Positions 10,701 to 21,213 of a DNA stretch of 64,000 bases are shown in pieces. Location: NCBI GenBank assembly GCA_000750105.3, contig JPHH03000080.1, positions 1 to 64,000 on the forward strand, in the 5' to 3' direction. How positions within the stretch are numbered: position 1 is the stretch's first letter; the number at the start of each line of letters is the position of its first letter. The stretch is from Tolypocladium sp. Sup5 PDA-1. Lineage: Eukaryota > Ascomycota > Sordariomycetes > Hypocreales > Ophiocordycipitaceae. A model generated the notes under the pieces. That model had not been told where the DNA came from and made no database searches. It saw only the letters and a program-made list of their open reading frames with translations. Position numbers and translations under genes: made by a program.

Positions 10701-12839
10701 GACGTCTGCTGCCGAGTCTGACGAGTTGCAACCCATTGGCTCCTCGACTCCCAAGCCACCGATGTCGAGACTAACCCAGCTCCGGATGAGTGTCACGACT
10801 GGCGGCGCGGGACCAGCCACGGCAACTTCCAACAGGGATCCTGCATGGACGATCCTTGGCCGTCGTCATGGCCAGCCTTCCTGGCTTGCCTGGCTCCCCT
10901 TGCCCGCCATGACAGGCACCTGATTTCTCTACAAGCCCTGTTGGACGCTCGCTTGCTCGCATCCTCTCGGGGTGGGCGGACGTCATGGCGGGGTGCATTG
11001 CCCAAAAACCGGTTCGCGATCCATCCTCCCGTCCACCAGGACCTGACAAGCAATTGATCATCACCAAGCAATTCCATTTTTAGATGGCTTCTTGATGCTT
11101 ACGGGGATGCGAATCTCATGCCGAAGCGGGATGCGTTTGTACGAAGCATGATGACCATGGGCTTAGCACGCCTCATCAGGCTTGGGCCAATGTCGCACCG
11201 GCTGCAGGTTCCCGTCAGTTGCAGCATTTGTCGTGCCTGCTTGGTGTAACACGTTCACCAACGCCTGGACAGGAGTACGTCGCTCTGTTGAGCAAGGTTG
11301 CTGGCGACGCCTCGTCTCTGGCTGGAATGCTGTTCCTGGATACCTGCGCCGTGGGATTGGCCACCTTACTCGCCCCAGACCGCGATTGACTTTGGACCGT
11401 TGACGCTTGGTCTGCCGCGCAAACTCTCGAGGCGGCCTCCAGAATCCAGAGACTCCAGACCGTTGCGATGATCGCCGGGGCTTGCGGATAAGCCTTCAAA
11501 CATGGGCCAGTCTGCTACTCCACGGCCATCCATCCTGGCATCCATGGTCCGTGTCGCCCAGGTTTAATCTCGCCAAATCTCGAGCCTGACGAATCCCTCA
11601 CGCCATCATGCCAGTCACGTCCACCCTTGTACGAGTAGAACTCAAACGTCTGCTGGCCTTGTCCCCCTCGCCTCAGGCCAATCCGATGCAGAGTTTCGTT
11701 CAGGGCGAATTGCCTTGTTGCTGGAATCGATTCCAACTCGCCCCTCCCGCCTCGCAGGTATCGTTCATCCTGTGGCACAGCCAATTGTCATGAGAAACTC
11801 GGTGACGAGATATCTACATACGTGCAGATGTGATTCCAACGTCGTTATGCCCCTCCGGCCGGAGTCCTCAAACGAGGGTCTCCCAGCCCGAGTCGAATGA
11901 AAAGTAGTATAAAAGCGGGATGCTCATCTACGCGCGTGATTTATCATTTCATGCTGCGGTGCGAATCTTGCCGCCTGGCCGGTCGGTAGGGAAAAATCAC
12001 GCTAGCCTGAGCCAACTTCGTCTGTGGGATAGAGGAGTATCTCATCGGTCTGAGCCGAACGCATGAGGAGCGACCACGTGGATGCATCGTAGCAGTGCGT
12101 CTCATGAATCTATGCACGTAGCCGACAGCGGCTGGACGCATAGCCTGCCATTGGGCTCCAAAGCAGCATTACAGGCTCAGCACAGCAGTACGGCGGAGAG
12201 CACAGTCATGATTCGAGCACAAAGACTGCTTGGATGCAGTAAACGAAGAGTTGCTGTCAAAACGCATTGCGAAACCAGTCTCGTCTCTCCAGGTATGCAA
12301 GTCCATCGCTTCCCGAGATACTGTCCGACTCGCGGTATGTCACAACGGCAGGAGCCTCCACGCCATCTGCGATGCCTGACTGGTGACATGAAAGGGCATT
12401 TGCGCGACCAAGTGAGCACTATGACTGCTTCAGATCCCCGCTTGGAGTCTCGATTGGCACTGGTGGCTTCTCATCGCTGACGCTGTGTGAAGCAACATGA
12501 CGGACAGTTCTCAGTCCTACCCTATACCCACATCTCTCTCTCGGGTGCCGTTCCCACGCCTTCAGTTTCCCTATCCAGCATCGAATTTGTGTCGCCGGAC
12601 AGACGGTACATATTTACATAGAACGCCTTCCCAAAGATACGGAGACTCCCGATGTACTGCTGAAGGTTGACCCACTGGTAGATGCGGGGATGGGAGCCGG
12701 CGGATATCCCGACGCTTGTCGACGGCTTACATCCGAGTATGACTCGCCTCGCCGAAGCACCACCTCGACTTAACAACAGCAGAGAAGCATGAATTGCTAC
12801 CGCTTGACCACTTGATCTGGAATTACAACCGTTGCAAAC
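7797..12839. other. Gene-poor 5-kb region
   Basis: Many overlapping GC-driven reading frames occur on both strands, but none shows a domain, coherent amino-acid composition or credible splice structure. The largest (8272-9432, minus) has the mixed Cys/Arg/Pro/Ser content of random GC-rich translation. Small local repeats are present: GTCG-rich repeats at about 7991-8029, repeated GACCCGTTG at about 8814-8839, and a CACTGGC[A/G]GACAT pair at about 8861-8886. The recurrent motif TACG[G/A]AGTA occurs at 9403, 10313 and 10588. No transposase or reverse transcriptase was recognised. Confidence 0.5.
8814..8839. repeat. Short direct repeats of GACCCGTTG
   Basis: The unit GACCCGTTG appears at about 8807, 8821 and 8830 within a Gly/Pro-codon-like GC-rich patch, with variable spacing. 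It is a small local repeat in the gene-poor region and has no obvious function. Confidence 0.4.
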
Positions 12840-14114
12840 ATGTCAAACACAATCGTAGTTATCGGGTGGGTATCCATGCAATCTCGAACGTTGAGATGTC
12901 ATTGCTGACGGGTCTTCAGAGCTGGCGTGATTGGCCTCACCTCGGCGCTTCTGCTCTCAAAGAGCAAGGCCAACACCATCACCGTCGTTGCAAAGCACAT
13001 GCCCGGCGACTACGACATTGAATATGCGTCGCCATTTGCCGGTGCCAATGTGCTGCCGTGCGTCTTCCCTACCCGTGACTCCCATGGGCAACCACTTACA
13101 TAGCGGCGTACAGGATGGCGAGCGAAGAGAACAGCAGATGGGAGAGGCGAACCTGGCCAGAGCTGAAGCGAATTGCCGAGGAAGTTCCCGAGGCTGGAAT
13201 TCACTTTCAGAGTGAGTCTGTTTGGCTGCTCTTTCACAAGGCACCGTTGCTTACGACTGAGGGCAGAGAACCACATATTCAGACGGGAGAAGGACATGCA
13301 AGGCTCCTGGTGTCCCATGGACCCTCTCTTTGACCGAGACCCCTGGTACAAGTCTCTGCTCCCAGACTACCGCGAGCTGAGCCAGGACGAGCTACCCGCG
13401 GGCCACCATTCGGGCTGCGAGTTTACCAGCGTTTGCATCAACACCGCGACCTACCTCCAGTGGCTGCTGGGCCAGTGCCTCAAGAACGGCGTCGTCGTCA
13501 AGCGCGCCGTCCTGTCCGACATCGCCGAGGCCAAGGCCCTGAGCCACACTGGCCAGCCAGCATCCATCACCATCAACGCCACGGGCCTCGGGTCCCTGAA
13601 GCTCGGCGGCGTGCGGGACACGACGATGACGCCCGCGCGCGGCCAGACGGTCCTCGTGCGCAACGAGTGCCACCCCATGTTCACGACGTCGGGCACCGAG
13701 GACGGCGACGCGGAGGTGCTGTACGCCATGCAGCGCGCGGCCGGCGGCGGGACGATCCTGGGGGGCACGTACGACGTGGGCAACTGGGAGTCGAACCCGG
13801 ACCCCAACATCGCGGTGCGCATCATGAAGCGCGCCGTCGAGCTGCGTCCGGACATTGCGGGCGGGAAGGGCATCGAGGGGCTCAGCATCATCAGGCACGG
13901 CGTGGGGCTGCGGCCGTACAGAAAGGATGGCGTGCGGATCGAGGAGGAGAAGATGGAGGATGGGACGTGGGTTGTCCATAATTACGGCCATGCGGGCTGG
14001 GGATATCAGGGGTCGTACGGTTGCGCGGAGAGGGTTGTGGAGCTGGTGAACAAGATCCGCAAGGAAAAGGGGGAGAATGTCGATGGCGAGCCGAAGCTTT
14101 TCTCCTGGGACTAA
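12840..14114 (+). CDS. D-amino-acid oxidase (FAD-dependent)
   Basis: Oxidatively deaminates D-amino acids to keto acids, ammonia and H2O2; D-aspartate oxidase is an alternative. Four exons: 12840-12865, 12920-13057, 13114-13211 and 13267-14114, with introns of 54-56 bp. The product is 369 aa, the usual length. The dinucleotide-binding motif IGAGVIGL (8-15) is split by the first intron, after codon position 2 of Gly9. The family signature VVHNYGHAGWGYQGSYG lies near 322-340. An ASPFAGAN segment typical of the family lies in exon 2. The C-terminus is FSWD, with no SKL-type peroxisomal signal, which most fungal homologues carry. It precedes Alg3 in the same orientation by 395 bp; no functional link is evident. 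Confidence 0.93.
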
Positions 14115-14509
14115 CGGGTTGAATATCGAATGTCCTATCATAGCTTCATGGATTTAGCTAGATAAGTCAAGAACCTAAGCATGTCCATGTTGGAGTGGTG
14201 TAAGCCGAGGAAGAGCAGATGTGGTTACAAGGTACTCGGCATCTGGATCTGCGTACTTCACTTTTCAAGTCTACATGGAGGCTCTTTTTATATATCCGAA
14301 TTGTTTTTGTTCCCGCCTTATTCTAATATGCGACTTATAAATATTGGATTGCGAAATGTAGTATCCCATGTATTGGTCGCGCGACCTTTTTGAGGTGGCT
14401 CGACCACAAGCAATTCTACGAGGACCCACCCCTTTTGAAGCTCCAGCTCACCTTCAACCTCCCACACGTCGCAACCCCCAAGCTCCCCAGGTCGTCATAG
14501 CCGCCCACG
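14115..14509. other. Intergenic between D-amino-acid oxidase and Alg3
   Basis: A 395-bp spacer with an AT-rich centre (about 14285-14350) that would serve as the terminator region of the oxidase and the promoter of Alg3. No gene seen. Confidence 0.5.
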
Positions 14510-15945
14510 ATGCCACGCCCCGAGGCGCCCGCCCACGAGCGAGCATGGCGCTCCGCGCTCGACGTCGCCGACGGCCGACACGCCCTCTCGAAGCTCATCC
14601 CGCCAATGCTCTGGCTGGTCGACGCCGCGCTGTGCGGCCTGATCATCTGGAAGGTCCCCTGTAAGCAAGGCCACCCACGATGGCCTCGAGCCCTCGCCTC
14701 GACCGCGCAGCCCTTTGCTAACGTGCCGGGCTGCAGACACCGAGATCGACTGGGTCGCGTACATGGAGCAAGTCGCGCAGTTTGTCGCCGGCGAGCGCGA
14801 CTACACCAAGATGGAGGGCGGCACGGGGCCGCTCGTCTACCCGGCCGCGCACGTGTACACGTACACGGGGCTGTACTACCTCACGGACCGCGGCAAGGAC
14901 GTCCTCCTCGCGCAGCAGCTGTTTGCGGCGCTGTACATGGCGACGCTGGCGGTGGTGATGCTGTGCTATTGGAAAGCCAAGGTGGGTAGGCATATCGCGC
15001 CGGGAGTGGAACGGGGTGCTGAGAATCTCTCCCCACACACAGGTCCCGCCGTACATCTTCCCTCTCCTGATCCTGTCGAAGCGGCTGCACAGCGTCTTCG
15101 TCCTGCGGTGCTTCAACGACTGCTTCGCGGCGCTGTTCCTCTGGCTCGCCATCTTCTGCTTCCAGCGGGGCTACTGGACGCTGGGCAGCCTGGCGTACAG
15201 CTGGGGCCTCGGCATCAAGATGTCGCTGCTGCTGGTGCTACCCGCCGTGGGCCTCGTGCTGTTCCTCGGGTGCGGCTTCGCGGGGAGTCTACGGCGGGCC
15301 TGGCTGATGGCGCAGGTGCAGCTTGTCATTGCCGTTCCCTTTCTGGCCAAGAACTGGCGGGGATACTTGGGACGGGCCTTTGAGCTCTCGCGGCAGTTCA
15401 AGTTTGAGTGGACGGTCAATTGGCGCATGCTAGGCGAGGAGCTGTTCCTCAGCAAGTCCTTCTCCCTGGTTCTGCTGGCGAGCCATGTCCTTGTCCTCCT
15501 GATATTCATCACCACCATATGGATCCGGCCCGCAGATAGACCGCTGTCTGCCATGATCCCAGCGTTCCTCCAGGGCAAGTCTCCCTTCACGCAGCAGGAA
15601 GAACTGCGAGTGTCCAGTCGGATTACGCCCGCATATGTCATGACGACCATCCTCTCCGCCAACGTGATTGGGCTGCTCTTTGCAAGGTCGCTTCACTACC
15701 AGTTCTACGCCTATCTCGCGTGGTCCACGCCGTACCTGCTGTGGAAGACCTCGCCGCACCCGCTCCTCGTCTTTCCGCTCTGGCTGGCGCAGGAATGGGC
15801 CTGGAACGTCTTCCCGAGCACCGACGCCAGCTCTGCCGTTGTGGTCAACGTCCTGTTGGTCACAGTCGTCTTGGCATATTTCGGGGCTGCGAGGGACGGC
15901 AACCTGCAAGGACAGAGGAAAGCCGCTGAGGCCAAGAACAAGTGA
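14510..15945 (+). CDS. alg3: Dol-P-Man:Man5GlcNAc2-PP-dolichol alpha-1,3-mannosyltransferase (Alg3)
   Basis: Adds the first luminal mannose to the dolichol-linked N-glycan precursor in the ER. Three exons: 14510-14660, 14737-14981 and 15043-15945. The product is 432 aa, matching Alg3. Hallmarks are TEIDWVAYMEQV followed by MEGGTGPLVYPAAHVY (about 51-86), the family's conserved luminal loop, and RCFNDCFAALFLW. About ten hydrophobic helices follow. The protein ends in a charged, lysine-rich tail (AAEAKNK). Its stop codon is only 38 bp from the stop of the convergent EIF1AD-like gene, so their 3' UTRs must overlap. Confidence 0.95.
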
Positions 15946-15983
15946 TGGGGTTGCTCGACGGGTGTTGGAGTAGAAAGCGTTGT

Positions 15984-16444
15984 TCACTCGTCCTCGGAGT
16001 CGCTGGGGGGCATCTTGCCGACGTTCGAGTCGTCTTCGTCGTCGCTGAGGTCGTATGCGTTCTTGGCAAACTCTTTCGGCCTGGACCGACGTCTGTCAGT
16101 GCCTGCTCGGGTGCTCGTCCGGTGTACGCCTACCAGTAAGGCTGCTTCCGCCACAGCTTCTCGTCGCGCACAATGTTGACAATCTCGCCCGCAGCCCGGG
16201 TGTCCTCGGCGCCTGCGTCGTACCGCTCAGCCACGACGAAGCCCCCGCGCTTGATCCATATCGTGTTGCGGAAGCGCTGCGCGAGCTCGACGACGACGGG
16301 CTTCTTGTTGGGCAGCTCGCACGTGTACAGGTTGTTGCCCTCGGGCCTGACGACGCGCACGAGGACCTGGTTGGGCTGGAGGGAGTCGGGGGGCGTCAGG
16401 GCCTCTTCCGCCGCAGCGAGGACGTTGCGCTTTGGGCGGCCCAT
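15984..16444 (-). CDS. EIF1AD-like S1/OB-fold RNA-binding protein
   Basis: Related to EIF1AD, an eIF1A-like protein with a single S1-like OB fold; animal homologues act in nuclear and ribosome-related steps. Two exons: 16134-16444 and 15984-16080, with a 53-bp intron at 16081-16133. The product is 135 aa. The OB-fold core runs from about 20 to 95 with LVRVVRPEGNNLYTCELPN, VELAQRFRNTIWIKRGGFVV and VNIVRDEKLWRKQPYW. The C-terminus is strongly acidic (DLSDDEDDSN, ending SDSEDE), as in EIF1AD. Without the splice the protein stops just after the OB fold. Translation factor eIF1A itself is an alternative but has a longer basic N-terminus. Confidence 0.88.
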
Positions 16445-17014
16445 TGGTTTCTCACGAAGAATTGTTGTCCTGGGATCGTCCGTACGGGTTCGATAACTGG
16501 GAGCTGTCGATGATCATGAAATTTTGGTGGATCGCGGGGTCGGCATAGAGGGGCAGCAACCGTTAGGCCATTCGCCCCGAGACAAGAATACAGACACCAA
16601 AATTACAGCGGCCCAAGGCGTCGACCCTCGATGGAGCTTGTGAGCGGAATTTCCACATCGGGCGCCACCGATTCGACGTCGCCGCCAGTTTGTCCAGCGC
16701 AACACGCACCGGCCAGAGGAGTCGCAGAGCCGAAATGGGACGAAGCAGTCTGCTTTATCATACCCGAGCAAGCTCAACATCGACTTGTATTAAAATGACC
16801 TCTTCTTCCACGTTATATCTATGTCTAGGCCATTGAAGCATACGTCTACAGAGAAGAAAACCCCCCTAGAGGCAGGCCAAGCTGCCCCCTTTCATGTGTT
16901 GAAACCTGTCTCCCTAATCTCCATCCCCAAGGATCCCATCTCCACGCACCAAGGCTCCTGTCTGGCTCAAGGTACGTATGCCCTTTGTGCAAGCTTACTA
17001 AAGACCATCTGTCC
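16445..17014. other. Intergenic between EIF1AD-like and enterotoxin-like genes
   Basis: A 570-bp spacer holding the EIF1AD promoter and the 3' side of the enterotoxin-like gene. No further coding sequence recognised. Confidence 0.5.
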
Positions 17015-19246
17015 CTACACTTCGCGCCAGTCTTCAGGAAGAACATCACCAGACCAGATATTCTCTGGCTGATATCCCTTCCCATGCTGAAGCCACTGAT
17101 TAACGGCCGAGTACTTTTTCATCTCCATCCACTTGGTCGAGGCAGCACATCGTGCTGTCAATGTAACACCTATAGGAACGCGTCAGGTTAGGGTTTCGGC
17201 TCCGAGGTGGGTAAGGTTCGCGAAGACAACATACCCTTGAACTCCCACTGGTCTTTTCCGAAATAAGCAGGGCTGGGGAGATCAAGAATGCTAATGCGCG
17301 TAAGGTCACGCACGGCAAGCTCGTCCGTCTTGAAGGTCTCCTTAAGGTCGACAGTTTTCGACACAGACAATCCCAGCGAAGGCTCGTTGCCGAGAGGAAA
17401 TGTCTTTTCGGTCCCGAGACTGAGGAGCAGGGCATCGTAAGTTCCAGCGCCGTAACTATCGGTCAAGTGGAAGTCAAACTTCAGCTCCTCGATGTAGGAG
17501 CAAGGCGGCCGCATGTGCCAGTCCTTGCGAGCAACATCGAAAGTCGCGACAGTCTGCGCCTTCAACTGGTCCGAGGTGACTCCGGTGGATTTGTGTTGGT
17601 ACCACGTGTTGAGCGATGCGAATTTGTCGACGAGGACTTGGTAGCCCGATTCAACGCACTGTCCGCGAAGCTTGAAGCCTGCAACCACGTGGTTAGGGTC
17701 TTGTTGAAGGTACATGTAGTTCCTTTGATCAAGAGACATACCTTGAAGCTGGAACTGGTCGTTCTTCGGACCCTCGTAGTGCCCCGCGGCGGTAAGCTCA
17801 ACCTTGGTGATGCCCTTCTTGAGGTCAAGGGTCTTCGAGCCAAAGGCATTGACATCAATAGGGAACCACTTGTGAAAGCCCAGTGCGGGCGCATCTGCAA
17901 TCTCAAACTTAGTCTGGCCAGACGGGCCTGTCAAGATGGCCTCGAGACGATCCCAGGTTCCCGAACTAGAATCGTCGGACAATTGAAAGCCAAACTCCAA
18001 GTCCTTGACGGTGTCGCAGCGATCGGTTGTTCTCCTCGGGGTGTGGACTTTCCGACAGAAAGCTGTCAATCCTGCCGTCCCTGGAGAAGCTAGAGTTAGC
18101 ACTCGTAACGGCATGTGAGTACGGTTTGGAGCTTGCTCAGGGGACCTTACCTGTCGCTCTCTTGCGCTGAGAGAACTGATACGTAGAGCTGCATGCGGCA
18201 GCAAGGTTGCATGTACCTCGTTCGTCGCCCTCACGCATCCTAGCAATGATGACCCGGATGGCTTCGTCTGCCTCATCGATTGTTCCATGCGTTTGGTTGG
18301 GACGCTCCTGATGCAGCCTGGCCAGGGATCTCGCGATGGTGGCATCTGCCTCCAGAGTGAGGAGCTGGGTCCGTGGATCGAGACCCGAAAGGTCGCATGG
18401 GGCGTTGTGCTCTTGCAGATACTGGGCGGCCACCACGATGTCCTCCTCGTTGAGTGCCGGACCTTGCGCCCCTGCCGGCGGTGAAGTGGGCGGCCTCTCT
18501 CCCTGGGTGTCGGGTGCTGGCCCGGGAATGCTGTCGTTGGGCTGGTAGGTTTCGAATTGCAGCGGGAACTGGCCAGTAAAGCCCACGACAGAGCCGACCT
18601 CTGGCCTGTTCATGAACTGCGTCCAGTAAGCCCGGTCATGGTGGCGCCAGCCGCTTCTCGGGTCGACGTTGGTGAGGGTGGACTGGTCGTAGCGGTCTCC
18701 GCGGTAATCCGGATTGGGCGTGAAACTGGCATCGGTAATTGTTTCCTGTCCGTCGATATTCGTGCGGTGCCATCCCACGACTTGCGACCAGTGAACACCT
18801 CCCAACGCGAAGATTTCGGGTTCGCCTTCGTTTGCAACCGTGGGGTCAATCATGTTTGGTGTAGCATGCATCCTGTAAACCCAGTTGCCGTAGCTTGCCC
18901 CTGTTTCCAAGTCGGTCGATACCGACACAAACGCAGACGCCCACGGCTCGTCCGAATCCGAATCCGAATCGGACTCATCCTCCCTACCCCACTCACCGAC
19001 CATATGGCGATAGGTGGTGAATGTTCGGTCGTTGTTTTCATATTCGCCTGCAGGCCGGAATCCGCCGGCCTCTCTAACCTGCCGGGGGGATCTTTTGTCT
19101 CCGCGGTAGACGAACTTCGCAGGCCGCTCAGGGGCTCGACGAGCAATGGTTCCCTGGAGGTCACTTGTCGAGACTGGACTGGCATTGCCGGAGCCGAGCC
19201 AAAGGAGAGCCAAAGGCGCGGCTGAAAGGATGTTGCCCCAGAGCAT
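17015..19246 (-). CDS. Secreted heat-labile-enterotoxin-like ADP-ribosyltransferase with two C-terminal PLAT-like repeats
   Basis: Proposed secreted toxin of the enterotoxin-A family (ADP-ribosyltransferases). Four exons: 18151-19246, 17742-18080, 17235-17678 and 17015-17169; about 677 aa. An N-terminal signal peptide (about 1-22) is visible. The catalytic domain keeps the family landmarks: a VYRGD-type strand with Arg48, an S-x-S-T strand at 108-111, and an E-x-E pair at Glu142/Glu144 followed by ALGG and a WHR strand. An acidic Ser-Asp insertion lies at about 92-99. The region past about 385 holds two similar beta-rich units (about 387-480 and 545-640), each with a GTWD/GTYD turn and an acidic-hydrophobic ending, resembling PLAT/LH2 folds. 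Cys residues suit a secreted protein. Whether it is active or acts on a host is inferred. The 63-bp intron 2 is in frame and stop-free, so a longer isoform is possible. Confidence 0.85.
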
Positions 19247-21213
19247 CGTGGTGTCGGATGTCGAAATCTCGACGACGACGGTGGAGGTGAAGTTCAGGAG
19301 AAGGCAAGCTGGTGACAGATCTTGAATATGTAGGAGAGCTCAGGAGCGAAGAAGGTATTTAAGGAGCTATTAGACAGCGCCCCTGTTCCAGTCATCCGCT
19401 CGAGGGATCGCCTACAGGAAGCCAAATGCTGTACTACTATCAGGAATGGCAAGTAGGTCGTCACGCGAGCATTAGCTCACATATCACACGACCATCCGTT
19501 ATTTTTCATGCGTACGGAGTATTGTGCCAGTTACTAGGCCGTAATTATATCTAGCATAAAAATAGCAAGTATGTCTACTATAAATGATGTCTGTCTAGTT
19601 GCCGCCAAGCTCAGATAAACTTTAAGGTATAATAACTCGTATTGTAGTCTCCTTGGCGAGCAAAGCATTGGTAGTCGACCTATAGTCGTACAACTGCCAT
19701 CCGCGTTATCGCCGGCACTTCCCCAGTAGAGAGAAGAACCCCTACAAAGCTGAGCGACAATGAAACGGGTCAATTGCGCGGCCACCTCATCTCGACTGGA
19801 CTAGGTAACTTCTACAGATTAGTTGGGCAGGCAACATGACTCGATCGGACTGGATCTCCCAAGCCAGCGCGCCTCACTCCGTCATGGTAAAGGATTCACT
19901 GGTACTTGAGAAGTTGAGACGAAGAACGATAATAGATGACGGGCCCGCAGTGGGCTTGCCGAGTGGGATGAACACCAGACGGACCAGCCGCGTGGCGCAG
20001 GTCGGCCTGCGCATTGCGTCGAGTTGTGATTATGGAGATCAGGCCAACCGGCCCGAAGCGTTAAGCTTTAATAACAAAGTTTGATTCTTTGGAATCGGCC
20101 CAATCCAGACATGACCAGAATATGCCGTTGCCAGGTGAGATTGGATGGCCTGATCTACCTGGCGAACACATATGGCTGAGTGGTGGAGCGTCTTCCATCG
20201 GGCATGGCCGACTACCAACAAGCACACGAGGCCCCCGAGGAGGCATACAGGCGGGCACTCAGGAGAACACGGGCGAACGCATGGGCTCAGGGGCTCGGGA
20301 CGGATCAATTGATCAGCCGTGGAGTGACTGTTAAAAGGAAGGTTAATGCGATGATGCGACCTGGCCGTGGGGTGGCTCTGCTTCGTGCATCCTCTGAATT
20401 GTGTTGCCTCCTCCGGCTTCCGGTGAAACTTCCAGGAGGTACGAAGTACGCACGATAAAAAACCAGCGCTGCCGTCAGATCAGTTAAATCAGATCTGGGC
20501 CATGTCTGATCTAAACGGGCAATCTACTCCCTGATTTGTTCAACTGATTGATTGATATCTGATATCATAACTTTACGATAGGTCAGGATGAAGCTATCGC
20601 CCACTTCAGAGATCCAAGCTCGCGCTCTCACTAATAGTAGTTCGGTTGCTGAAGCATGGACCCCCTAGTGTAACACAACCTCCCGTCCCCTCATCCAGCT
20701 CTTTACATAGCAATTGCAGCTCCTCAACGGTCGATCCAAGCAAGGAATTTCTTTACAAGGTGACTGTAAGCTTAGCCAAACCGAACGCCCTCTCATGTGG
20801 TGAAGAGTTGGACGCTCCACAATCGTAAAGGGTCCTCGGATAGGGTCACCCTTGGACATCGCGAACTCCCGTCCAAGTCTTTGACCTGCTGACGAGCAAG
20901 CTTTACCGGGCCCACTTAAGGCCAGCCGATTGCGGACGCTCACCACACATAGGTATTCATCCCTACTCCGTACCACGCCAGCTGTTCCTCTGGCTTGATC
21001 AATTGGAGGGCTGGAGTCGCCATCGTATTCTCAGTACTGCCCAAAGCAGTCATTCCGCCTGCTTAGAAATATCACGAGTCTGGACGGCCTGCAGCGGTTG
21101 CTTGGTATTTAGCTGGTGCTGCTGGCCTCGAGGCCGTCGCTACTGCCAATGTCTTTTCTTGATTTCGGGTAGAGCTGTTTCTGCTCGTTCGGAAATCAGA
21201 ACATACCTTGGCC
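19247..21213. other. AT-richer divergent spacer between enterotoxin-like gene and MFS transporter
   Basis: About 2 kb with no supported gene. Two patches (about 19500-19660 and 20460-20660) are clearly AT-richer than the rest of the window and rich in TA and TpA-type words. They could be decayed transposon sequence. The recurrent motif TACG[G/A]AGTA occurs at 19513, 20440 and 20964. The 83-codon frame at 19534-19785 (minus) has a hydrophobic end but no recognised homology. Confidence 0.5.
19357..19364 (-). promoter_or_regulatory. TATA-like element upstream of the enterotoxin-like gene
   Basis: On the minus strand the sequence CTTAAATACC contains a TTAAATA core about 110 bp upstream of the start at 19246, a plausible TATA position. 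A strong TATA box would fit an inducible gene. The assignment rests on position and sequence only. Confidence 0.3.

Noticed and set aside
19534..19785. 83-codon minus-strand frame in the AT-rich spacer as a transposon remnant
   Set aside because: The hydrophobic C-terminus looked protein-like, but no reverse transcriptase, integrase or transposase motif is visible.
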